Shown here: one piece after another, positions 1 to 4,961 of the stretch
How positions within the stretch are numbered: the stretch's first letter is position 1
Layout of the letters: every line of letters begins with the position of its first letter
From: Calditrichota bacterium
GTDB taxonomy: Bacteria; Calditrichota; Calditrichia; RBG-13-44-9; J075
Assembly (NCBI GenBank): GCA_003695285.1
Contig: RFIL01000239.1
Coordinates: 1-6,333 of the forward strand
Reading direction: 5' to 3'
DNA: 6,333 nucleotides
Program-made: the position numbers and the translations under genes
Notes under the pieces: generated by a model
The model's database searches: none
The model's input: only the letters and a program-made list of their open reading frames with translations
What the model was told of the DNA's origin: nothing

Positions 1-83
1 AGCCGGTGGGTTCGGGAATCTATCTCTATCAACTGAAAAGCGGGGAGAAACGACTTATGAAGAAGATGATGCTGATAAAATAA
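1..83 (+). CDS. C-terminal end of a probable T9SS-sorted secreted protein (5' part outside window)
   Basis: The frame beginning at base 3 is open from the left edge to a TAA at 81-83 and gives 26 residues. The tail reads GSGIYLYQLKSG, then a basic stretch (EKRLMKK), then hydrophobic MMLIK at the very end. This pattern (G-[IV]-Y-x-Y-x-L-x-x-G, then KK plus a short hydrophobic strand at the C-terminus) is that of the type A sorting domain of the type IX (Por) secretion system, which also resembles FlgD-like Ig folds. Such tails end large extracellular or cell-surface proteins carried across the outer membrane by T9SS. The function of the main body cannot be seen. A terminator follows at 160-194, so this is the last gene of its transcript. 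The family assignment rests on a short segment but the motif is characteristic. Confidence 0.72.
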   Translation, partial: PVGSGIYLYQLKSGEKRLMKKMMLIK

Positions 84-84
84 A

Positions 85-150
85 CTGCCTGTCGTTTTTC
101 AGGAAATCAATTGGGCTGGCCACCACAAGGATTCTCCCGACGACAGGCAG
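85..150. repeat. 11-bp perfect inverted repeat with 44-nt spacer behind the T9SS gene
   Basis: CTGCCTGTCGT at 85-95 is exactly complementary in inverted orientation to ACGACAGGCAG at 140-150. The left arm starts one base after the stop codon of the upstream gene. No T-run follows the right arm (ATAATTTG), so it is not a classical terminator by itself. It lies directly before one and could form a 3'-end stem in the mRNA. It could instead be the ends of a very small repeat element. No function can be assigned. Confidence 0.5.
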
Positions 151-159
151 ATAATTTGA

Positions 160-194
160 GCCCCGGTCTCCTCGTTGGGATCGGGGCGATTTTT
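160..194 (+). terminator. Rho-independent terminator of the T9SS-tail gene
   Basis: Bases 160-170 (GCCCCGGTCTC) pair with 177-187 (GGGATCGGGGC) as an 11-bp stem containing two G-U pairs, with a six-base loop CTCGTT. After GA comes the run TTTTT at 190-194. The strong GC stem and T-run make this a good intrinsic terminator about 75 bases after the stop codon at 81-83. Confidence 0.85.
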
Positions 195-423
195 CATGAT
201 GTCACTAAATAAATTACTGAAAATCGGCTCCAGAAACAAGAGCAGAAATTGCCTTTCGTATTTTTTCCATGGTTTTTTTGAGGGGTAACATCCCTCTAAT
301 TCCTCACCTCTATCATTCTTCCTCCAAAATATTTATCCGGAAAAATTTGTGCCTTTAGAGGGAAAATGATATATTTGAAGAGAAATTTCAGTTGAATCGA
401 TTATAGTCACAAGGGAGAAAAGT
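195..423. other. AT-rich intergenic leader with no gene
   Basis: With the terminator and inverted repeat, this completes a 340-base stretch (84-423) without a gene. No frame shows a convincing coding segment. It contains two T-runs around CCATGG (262-278) and a small hairpin, GAGGG at 280-284 with CCCTC at 292-296, whose T-run lies on the 5' side so it does not read as a forward terminator. The candidate promoter of the downstream cluster is near its right end. Confidence 0.6.
346..377 (+). promoter_or_regulatory. Candidate Bacteroidota-type promoter for the lipoprotein/LCAT/AlkA cluster
   Basis: TTTG at 346-349 is followed after 20 bases by TATATTTG at 370-377. This matches the Bacteroidota housekeeping consensus of a -33 TTTG element and a -7 TAnnTTTG element. 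Transcription would begin a few bases after 380, leaving a leader of roughly 40 nt before the GTG start at 424. The match is exact at the fixed positions but short, and AT-rich DNA yields such matches by chance. The assignment also depends on the host being from the FCB group. Confidence 0.4.
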
Positions 424-963
424 GTGAAACGTCAACCTCTGCTACTCACCTTCAATCTAATATTAACCGGTTTGCTCTGGATGGGCTGCTCCTCGATAAA
501 GGTGCATACCCGTTTTGACCCGGCAGCGGATTTTTCCCAATACCGAACCTACAAATGGTTGCCGGAAAAAACCATGGGACCGGCTCATCGGATGCGTAAA
601 TTAACCCCACTGGATCAACAAATTATGGCTGATATAGAAAAGGCACTGGCATCCCGGGGATTGGAAAAACTGACCAGAGGAGAGCCAGATCTCTGGGTGA
701 CCTACCACACCCGAATGAAGGATAAAATTGATGTAACCCGCTACGGCTACCGTTACTGGCGGCATGGTCCCCGGGGCAGGGTGGTGGAAGTGCATCGCTA
801 TAAAAAGGGGACACTGGTGGTGGATCTGATCGATGTGAAGACCCGCCAACTGGTCTGGAGGGGAGTGGCGGAAAGCATCCTCAACCATCCCTCAGAGGTG
901 CCGGAAAAAATTGAAACCGCCATTCAGAAAATGTTCGAAAAATATCCCCCTCAATCAAAGTAA
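424..963 (+). CDS. DUF4136-type outer-membrane lipoprotein
   Basis: A 179-residue protein whose physiological role is unknown. Residues 1-21 are a lipoprotein signal: MKRQ, a hydrophobic stretch (PLLLTFNLILTGLLW), then Cys22 followed by SS. The residues before the cysteine (WMG) fit the lipobox loosely, as is common outside Proteobacteria. No Asp follows Cys22, so outer-membrane placement is likely. The mature part has the hallmarks of DUF4136: FDPAADFSQYRTYKW early (31-45), the central PDLWVTYH (88-95), and a C-terminal GTLVVDLIDVKTRQLVWRG (129-147). Length is typical. The start is GTG at 424, with AAGGGAG at 411-417 placed six bases upstream. It is the first gene of a tight forward cluster, with 27 bases to the LCAT-like gene, which suggests shared transcription. 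Family assignment is good. Confidence 0.82.
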   Translation: MKRQPLLLTFNLILTGLLWMGCSSIKVHTRFDPAADFSQYRTYKWLPEKTMGPAHRMRKLTPLDQQIMADIEKALASRGLEKLTRGEPDLWVTYHTRMKDKIDVTRYGYRYWRHGPRGRVVEVHRYKKGTLVVDLIDVKTRQLVWRGVAESILNHPSEVPEKIETAIQKMFEKYPPQSK

Positions 964-990
964 CACATTCTACTGGAAAGTACCGACAAG

Positions 991-2460
991 ATGCGACCAT
1001 TCAGCTTATTGGGAGATTTGTTTTCTTCTCAGAAAAGACGGGCCAGAGGGATTTTCTGGCTGATAATGTTGTTGGTAGCAACCGGTAGCTGTACCCGGCA
1101 GGTGCATCCGCCTAATCTGGGGGACCTCTATAATCGTTCAGCCAGCTTCCACGATCAAAGGCGAAACCCGGTAATTCTAATTCCGGGTATTTTGGGAAGC
1201 AAATTAATCGATAAACGGTCGGGAAGAGTTGTATGGGGTGAATTTAAGGGCAACTACGCCAACCCCAATTCTCCCGATGGGGCTCAGTTAATCGCCTTAC
1301 CCATGGCTTCCGGGGTACCACTTCAACAATTGCGAGATAGTGTGTATGCCAGCGGTACCCTGGACAGAGTAAAGGTCAAAATATTAGGACTGCCGCTGCA
1401 GGTGGGGGCTTATTATAAAATACTGGATGCCCTGGGAATCGGCGGTTATGTAGATGAGAGCAGTGGGAATAAAACCTTTCATTATGGGTCGGAACATTTC
1501 ACCTGCTTTCAATTCGATTACGACTGGCGGCTGGATAATGTGGTAAATGCCCGCCGATTGCATCAGTTTATTCTGGAGAAGCGGGAATATGTTCAAAAAG
1601 AATATCAAAAGCGGTATGGTGTTTCGAATTACAATGTGAAGTTTGACATTGTTGCCCACTCCATGGGCGGGTTAATTGCCCGGTATTATTTACGGTATGG
1701 GGATGCTGATTTACCGGATAATGATTCCCTTCCTCCCCTCACCTGGGCCGGAACAAGATACGTGGATAAGGTGATTCTGGTGGGCACCCCCAATGCCGGT
1801 TCGTTGGATGCATTGGAGAATTTAGTGAAAGGGCGCAAGATTGCCCCGTTGTTGCCCTTTTATGAATCGTCTTTGCTGGGCACCCTGCCTTCCATTTATC
1901 AGCTATTACCCCGGGGAAGACATCGGGTACTGGTGGATGCGGCTCATCCGGATCGCTTTGTTCCGGATTTGTTGGACCCGGATTTATGGACCCAACTGGG
2001 ATGGGGCTTGGCCGATCCCACTCAGGATAAGATGTTGCAATGGTTATTACCGGGGGTTACCTCGGCAGAGGAGCGTCGGCAGATTGCCCTGGATCATCAA
2101 CGGAAATGTCTGCGGCGCGCCCGTCAGTTTATGAAGGCGCTGGATTTGCCTGCCAGACATCCGGACTCCCTGAGCATCTCCTTGATGGCGGGAGATGCCG
2201 TTCCCACCGATGCGGTCGCTGCCGTGGATTGGAACACCGGGGAACTGACCATTCTGCAGCAAGCCCCCGGAGATGGAACGGTGCTCCGCAGCAGCGCCCT
2301 GATGGATGAACGACTCTCAGGAAACTGGGAACCCACTCTGGTCTCCCCCATTCGATGGGATCATGTGTTCTTCCTGTTTACCGAACATCTGGAGCTAACC
2401 CGGGACCCGGCTTTTACGGATAACTTGCTCTTTATGTTATTAGAAAAACCCCGGTATTAA
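991..2460 (+). CDS. LCAT-like exported serine acyltransferase/phospholipase
   Basis: A 489-residue alpha/beta-hydrolase of the lecithin:cholesterol acyltransferase family, which moves or hydrolyses an acyl chain of a (phospho)lipid through an acyl-enzyme. Visible family marks are VILIPGILGSKL (61-72, oxyanion region), FDYDWR (175-180), the nucleophile elbow AHSMGG (222-227, Ser224), GTPNAGS (265-271), GDGTV (427-431, Asp428 as candidate acid) and DHVFF (457-461, His458 as candidate base). The triad order Ser-Asp-His and its spacing fit the family. A signal-like N-terminus (RRAR, then a hydrophobic run at 21-31 ending TGSC, Cys34) suggests export, perhaps as a lipoprotein, though the lipobox is weak. 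ATG at 991 has GGAAAG ten bases upstream; an internal ATG at codon 26 would destroy the signal. It lies between a lipoprotein gene and a glycosylase gene, 22 bases from the latter. The substrate cannot be read from sequence. Confidence 0.87.
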   Translation: MRPFSLLGDLFSSQKRRARGIFWLIMLLVATGSCTRQVHPPNLGDLYNRSASFHDQRRNPVILIPGILGSKLIDKRSGRVVWGEFKGNYANPNSPDGAQLIALPMASGVPLQQLRDSVYASGTLDRVKVKILGLPLQVGAYYKILDALGIGGYVDESSGNKTFHYGSEHFTCFQFDYDWRLDNVVNARRLHQFILEKREYVQKEYQKRYGVSNYNVKFDIVAHSMGGLIARYYLRYGDADLPDNDSLPPLTWAGTRYVDKVILVGTPNAGSLDALENLVKGRKIAPLLPFYESSLLGTLPSIYQLLPRGRHRVLVDAAHPDRFVPDLLDPDLWTQLGWGLADPTQDKMLQWLLPGVTSAEERRQIALDHQRKCLRRARQFMKALDLPARHPDSLSISLMAGDAVPTDAVAAVDWNTGELTILQQAPGDGTVLRSSALMDERLSGNWEPTLVSPIRWDHVFFLFTEHLELTRDPAFTDNLLFMLLEKPRY

Positions 2461-2482
2461 ATGTAAAAGGAATGGGTAACCC

Positions 2483-3127
2483 TTGACTGAACAACCTCTG
2501 ACAGCGGATACTTTTCAACAGGCTTTAACGGGTTTAATTCAACGGGACCCGGACCTGGAAGGAATTGTAATTGCAGCGGGCGAACCGCCCTTCTCGGTTC
2601 GGGAACCGGGTTTTGCAACCCTGATACAGATTATCCTGGAACAACAGGTTTCCCTGGCATCCGGTAAAGCTGTATTTAAACGATTACAGGAACGCGTCAA
2701 CCCATTAACTCCGGAGCGCTTTTTGTCCTTTGATGATCATCAGTTGAAGGGGGTTGGCTTCAGTCGGCAAAAGCTGGCTTATTGTCGTAATGTCTCCCGG
2801 GCAATTGTCCAGGGTGATTTACCCATTGAACGGTTACGGGAGATGGACCCGGAGGATATTTTTCATTCGTTAACCGCCATTAAGGGGATCGGGCCATGGA
2901 CTGCTGAAACTTATATGTTACTGGCGTTAGCATTGCCGGATGTCATCCCGGCTGGAGATATGGCTCTGGCAACAGCCATCATGGAAATAAAGTCACTCCC
3001 TCGATTGCCCTCAGCCAAAGAAATTTACCTTCTCTCCGAACCCTGGAAACCGTGGCGTTCGGTAGCTACCCGCCTCCTCTGGCATTATTATTTGACCACA
3101 CGCAACTCCACTATTACAAATATGTAA
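2483..3127 (+). CDS. AlkA-type DNA-3-methyladenine glycosylase (HhH-GPD family), TTG start
   Basis: A 214-residue base-excision-repair enzyme that should cleave the N-glycosidic bond of alkylated purines. The HhH-GPD core is clear: LIQIILEQQVS (47-57), the helix-hairpin-helix LTAIKGIGPWTAE (130-142) and the aspartate loop VIPAGDMAL (154-162), with Asp159 as the catalytic residue. The C-terminal PWRSVATRLLWHYY segment (190-203) is also typical. It lacks the N-terminal extra domain of E. coli AlkA (282 residues) and so matches the shorter bacterial form. The start must be TTG at 2483: an in-frame TAA lies at 2477-2479 and no ATG or GTG occurs near the N-terminus. AAGGA at 2467-2471 (11 bases upstream) or GGG at 2474-2476 may serve the ribosome. 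The 22-base gap to the LCAT-like gene suggests co-transcription, although the functions look unrelated. Confidence 0.88.
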   Translation: MTEQPLTADTFQQALTGLIQRDPDLEGIVIAAGEPPFSVREPGFATLIQIILEQQVSLASGKAVFKRLQERVNPLTPERFLSFDDHQLKGVGFSRQKLAYCRNVSRAIVQGDLPIERLREMDPEDIFHSLTAIKGIGPWTAETYMLLALALPDVIPAGDMALATAIMEIKSLPRLPSAKEIYLLSEPWKPWRSVATRLLWHYYLTTRNSTITNM

Positions 3128-3174
3128 GCTGAATTACTTTTTATATGCTGAAATAATTTTCATTTGATACGGGA

Positions 3175-3210
3175 ACCGTAAATAACCTGGAAGTAAACGG
3201 TAATTTTTTT
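3175..3210 (+). terminator. Weak terminator-like hairpin after the glycosylase gene
   Basis: ACCGT at 3175-3179 can pair with ACGGT at 3197-3201 across a 17-base loop, and seven Ts follow at 3204-3210. The T-run is good, but the stem is only five base pairs with a long loop, so this is a marginal intrinsic terminator about 50 bases after the glycosylase stop. Confidence 0.35.
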
Positions 3211-3270
3211 CAATAACACCATCAAAATATTTCGTTTTTCAGAAAATAATGAGTAAGTTTTAGGCGATTC

Positions 3271-3282
3271 AGGAGGTCATCC
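3271..3282 (+). promoter_or_regulatory. Orphan extended Shine-Dalgarno-like sequence
   Basis: AGGAGGTCATCC differs at one position from AGGAGGTGATCC, the sequence complementary to the conserved 3' end of bacterial 16S rRNA. No fitting start codon follows at normal distance. The nearest ATG is at 3300, 17 bases away, and opens only a 15-codon frame that is not the frame of the receptor remnant. It may be the ribosome binding site of a gene whose 5' coding part was deleted, or it may be chance. Confidence 0.3.
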
Positions 3283-3300
3283 ATATCTTTTACCTTTTGA

Positions 3301-3525
3301 TGTGCACTAACAGCCGCTCAGGGGAAGGAGCAGGGTTTCATTACTAATTGGGGGGTTCGCAAGGTTGCCAATGCCGCTGCCACCTCTCCGCTCCAGTTAA
3401 TCCGCTTTGACGCGGATGGTGCGCCGGTGTTCAATTTTACAGGACCGGATCAAACCTTTATCGACAGCCCCAATGAATTTTCTCGCTGGAGAGCCCAGAT
3501 AGGTCTGCGGTATTTCTTCAAATAA
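3301..3525 (+). pseudogene. C-terminal remnant of a TonB-dependent-receptor-like outer-membrane protein
   Basis: This frame encodes 74 residues ending in TAA (3523-3525), with a TGA directly before it (3298-3300) and no ATG, GTG or TTG start near its beginning. The peptide contains TNWGVRKVANAAATSPLQL (residues 15-33), FDADGAPVFNFTG (35-47) and the end SRWRAQIGLRYFFK. The last segment, alternating and ending in aromatic residues plus a final lysine, looks like the closing beta-strand of an outer-membrane barrel. The phrase SRW-x-x-Q-x-G-L-R-Y-x-F is typical of large TonB-dependent receptors with a carboxypeptidase-like plug. Such receptors have about 900 residues or more, yet only 173 bases separate this from the intact glycosylase gene, so nearly the whole gene is missing. 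The reading frame itself is undamaged, which suggests a fairly recent deletion. Assignment to receptors rather than another barrel family is inference. Confidence 0.68.
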
Positions 3526-3561
3526 TTTTTTACTTTGAAATAGAGAATGAGCAGCAAATGT

Positions 3562-3605
3562 GTTAAAATGAACCCTCTGTCTTCGGCAGGGGGTTCATTT
3601 TTAAC
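3562..3605 (+). terminator. Strong intrinsic terminator between the receptor remnant and the thioesterase gene
   Basis: AATGAACCCTCTG at 3567-3579 pairs with CAGGGGGTTCATT at 3587-3599 (13 bp, one G-U). The seven-base loop TCTTCGG can fold as a C(UUCG)G tetraloop. Five Ts occupy 3598-3602, partly inside the stem. With one bulged T the stem can extend to GTTAAAA (3562-3568) against TTTTAAC (3599-3605). The A-run on the left arm means it could also stop minus-strand transcripts coming from the receiver gene. It ends just 16 bases before the next start codon, and it probably served the lost receptor gene. Confidence 0.82.
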
Positions 3606-3621
3606 AAACGGGATATGAGAT

Positions 3622-4392
3622 ATGTCTAAAGATTTGCAGCCATTTTGGGAGGATCTATATCCGATCCATTCTTTCTGGAGCGACCCCCATCATCGGGTGA
3701 AGGTGAGTGCTTTACTCAACATGTTTCAGGAATCCGCCTGGCATCATGCAGAACATCTGGGGGTAGGATTTCAAGCCTTTATCACCAAAGGGCTTATCTG
3801 GGTGCTTTCCCGCCTGCAACTGAAAATGTATGCCTATCCCACCTGGGGAGAGAAGGTGATTGTACGCACCTGGCCCTCAGGGCGAGATCGGCTATACTGT
3901 TATCGGGATTTTTTAATTCTTGATGAACAGGGTCAGGTAAAAGGGGAAGCTGCTTCTACCTGGTTTGCGGTGGATGTAAAGAGCAGACGCCCCCAACCCA
4001 CACAACTTTATTATCCCACTGAGATTCCCAATACTCAGGAATCCGTGTTCTCCCGACGACCACCCAAACTCCCCGGTGAGATTCTCTCCGATCCGGTTTT
4101 TACCACCCGGGTGGGATGGAATGATCTGGATGCCAATCAACATACCAATAATGTGAGATATGTGGATTGGATCATCAACAGTTTTGATGGAGCTTTTCTC
4201 AAGACCCATCTTCTTAAAGAGTTATGTCTCAATTTTAGAAGCGAATCTCTCCTGGGAGAAAGGGTAGGGATAAGGCTTTTAATGGGAGAAGAACGGAAGC
4301 ACCGAACACAGGTGTTCAGACTGGAGGATCATCAGATTCTCTGTCAGGCGGAACTAAAATGGGAAAACCTTTCTGTTCAGGAGTCTGAATAA
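3622..4392 (+). CDS. Acyl-ACP thioesterase, plant FatA/FatB-like double hotdog
   Basis: A 256-residue soluble enzyme that should release free fatty acids from acyl carrier protein. Two hotdog domains are expected, roughly 8-130 and 155-250. The N-terminal one shows the helix segment LLNMFQESAWHHAEHLG (31-47) and WVLSRLQLKMYAYPTWGE (60-77). The second carries the active-site segment WNDLDANQHTNNVRYVDW (166-183). Aligned to plant FatB, the catalytic network Asp-x-Asn-x-His corresponds to Asp170, Asn172 and His174. Glu208, 34 residues after the histidine, matches the FatB catalytic glutamate, and the neighbouring FatB cysteine is Ser209. Length matches bacterial members, which lack the plant transit peptide. 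ATG at 3622 has a modest ribosome site (GGGAT, 3610-3614). A terminator hairpin lies directly upstream, so the promoter is uncertain. The 3' end overlaps the opposing receiver gene by 16 bases. Chain-length preference cannot be read. Confidence 0.88.
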   Translation: MSKDLQPFWEDLYPIHSFWSDPHHRVKVSALLNMFQESAWHHAEHLGVGFQAFITKGLIWVLSRLQLKMYAYPTWGEKVIVRTWPSGRDRLYCYRDFLILDEQGQVKGEAASTWFAVDVKSRRPQPTQLYYPTEIPNTQESVFSRRPPKLPGEILSDPVFTTRVGWNDLDANQHTNNVRYVDWIINSFDGAFLKTHLLKELCLNFRSESLLGERVGIRLLMGEERKHRTQVFRLEDHQILCQAELKWENLSVQESE

Positions 4393-4772
4393 GTTTCTTT
4401 TTCCTGACCGGTTAAGGTAGCTATGGCATTGAGAAATTCCTGGGTAGGCAATGGTTTCGGAAAAACGTAGTCCGCCCCGAACTTTTTAGCCATGTTCAAT
4501 GTTAAATCCGGCATGAAGTACCGATTGCCGCCGGATATAGCAATGATGCCAACTCCAGGATGTGTTTTTTTCACCTCTTTTATCAGTTCCAGCCCATCTT
4601 TGTCAGGCATTAAAATATCGGTGATCAACACATCAATTTCCATCTCTCTGATTAGTTCCACCACACGATTGGCATCTTCTTTATCTATCACATGATACCC
4701 CTGCCGCTTTAACAGGACGGTTATCATGGAGCGAAACAGAGAATCATCCTCAATGATTAAAATACGTTTCAT
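4377..4772 (-). CDS. Stand-alone CheY-like receiver (response regulator without output domain)
   Basis: A 131-residue protein consisting only of a phosphoacceptor receiver domain. It begins MKRILIIEDD with acidic Asp9/Asp10 for metal binding. The phosphorylation site is Asp52 in VLITDILMPDKDG, the switch Ser80 sits in AIISGG-like context (AIAIS type strand, GGNRYF following), and the conserved Lys106 lies in VFPKPL. The stretch between Ser80 and the lysine is a few residues longer than in CheY, as in receivers of the ISGG...MAKKFGAD type. ATG at 4772 is preferred over an upstream in-frame ATG at 4817. AAGGAG lies five bases upstream of the chosen start, and the 15 extra residues do not belong to the fold and lie in a repeat. 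It follows the sensor kinase on the same strand and is its likely partner. It has no DNA-binding domain, so its output is a protein interaction or phosphorelay. Confidence 0.88.
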   Translation of the reverse strand: MKRILIIEDDSLFRSMITVLLKRQGYHVIDKEDANRVVELIREMEIDVLITDILMPDKDGLELIKEVKKTHPGVGIIAISGGNRYFMPDLTLNMAKKFGADYVFPKPLPTQEFLNAIATLTGQEKETYSDS

Positions 4773-4777
4773 GGTAA

Positions 4778-4783
4778 CTCCTT
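4778..4783 (-). promoter_or_regulatory. Ribosome binding site that fixes the receiver start
   Basis: Read on the minus strand the sequence is AAAAAGGAG, five bases, then ATG at 4772. This consensus AAGGAG at ideal spacing decides for the 131-residue start over the longer frame from 4817, which has no such site. It sits four bases from the end of the left inverted-repeat arm. Confidence 0.8.
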
Positions 4784-4854
4784 TTTGAGAGGGTAGGGAA
4801 TCGCAGAAAAAACTCATTTCGTGGTAGTATCAGGAAGTGGCTCTGGTCGTAACG

Positions 4855-4931
4855 AGTCGCCTCAATAAATTATCAAACCGTTTAATCCGTTGTCATTTCA
4901 ACAAGCATTTGCACAGGGAAAGTCGCCTCAA
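4855..4931. repeat. 11-bp direct repeat inside the kinase-receiver gap
   Basis: AGTCGCCTCAA occurs at 4855-4865 and again at 4921-4931, 66 bases apart, and flanks the candidate minus-strand promoter on both sides. On the minus strand it reads TTGAGGCGACT. It could be a pair of binding sites for a regulator or part of the internal structure of the inverted-repeat element. Confidence 0.55.
4869..4896 (-). promoter_or_regulatory. Candidate sigma-70-like promoter for the receiver gene
   Basis: On the minus strand ATGACA (4891-4896) is followed after 16 bases by GATAAT (4869-4874). Each hexamer matches the classical -35 and -10 consensus at five of six positions. It would give the receiver its own transcript with a leader of about 90 nt. 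The consensus may not apply to this host, where the other candidate promoter is of Bacteroidota type, so confidence is low. Confidence 0.3.
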
Positions 4932-4961
4932 ATTTTGTTTTTCTGCGATTCCTCCTCTCGT

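Larger units (their letters stand above)
3128..3300. other. Non-coding stretch before the receptor remnant
   Basis: All three forward frames are broken by stops and no recognisable protein segment appears. It holds the weak terminator-like hairpin (3175-3210) and a Shine-Dalgarno-like sequence (3271-3282). Together with the remnant and the terminator that follow, the stretch between the glycosylase stop and the thioesterase start is 494 bases with no intact gene. Confidence 0.6.
4787..4959. repeat. 173-bp segment bounded by long inverted repeats in the kinase-receiver gap
   Basis: The arms 4797-4811 (GGAATCGCAGAAAAA) and 4938-4952 are perfect 15-bp reverse complements. Outside them, GAGAGG at 4787-4792 pairs with CCTCTC at 4954-4959, separated from the inner match by four bases on the left and one on the right. 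The arms sit at the two edges of the 189-base gap: the right arm ends two bases from the kinase stop codon and the left arm ends four bases from the receiver ribosome site. No coding sequence lies inside. No clear target-site duplication flanks it. It may be a miniature inverted-repeat element or a long-range mRNA stem; the window alone cannot decide. Confidence 0.7.

Noticed and set aside
280..297. Hairpin GAGGG/CCCTC as a terminator
   Set aside because: The T-run lies before the stem on the plus strand and becomes an A-run after it on the minus strand, so it cannot be an intrinsic terminator in either direction.
1841..2309. Additional open frames inside the LCAT-like gene
   Set aside because: They lie in other frames of a gene whose catalytic residues are intact on both sides, with low-complexity compositions typical of shadow frames.
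3300..3347. 15-codon frame from ATG 3300 after the strong SD-like sequence
   Set aside because: The SD distance of 17 bases is too long, the peptide is very short and featureless, and it is in a different frame from the receptor remnant.
3530..3569. Sigma-70 or Bacteroidota-type promoter for the thioesterase gene
   Set aside because: TTGAAA (3535-3540) and TAAAAT (3564-3569) are 23 bases apart, too far for a normal promoter; TTACTTTG (3530-3537) lacks a partner TTTG upstream. Only an extended -10 remains, too weak to annotate.
4770..4817. Longer receiver protein starting at 4817
   Set aside because: The 15 additional residues do not fit the receiver fold, overlap an inverted-repeat arm and lack a ribosome site, whereas ATG at 4772 has AAGGAG at ideal spacing.
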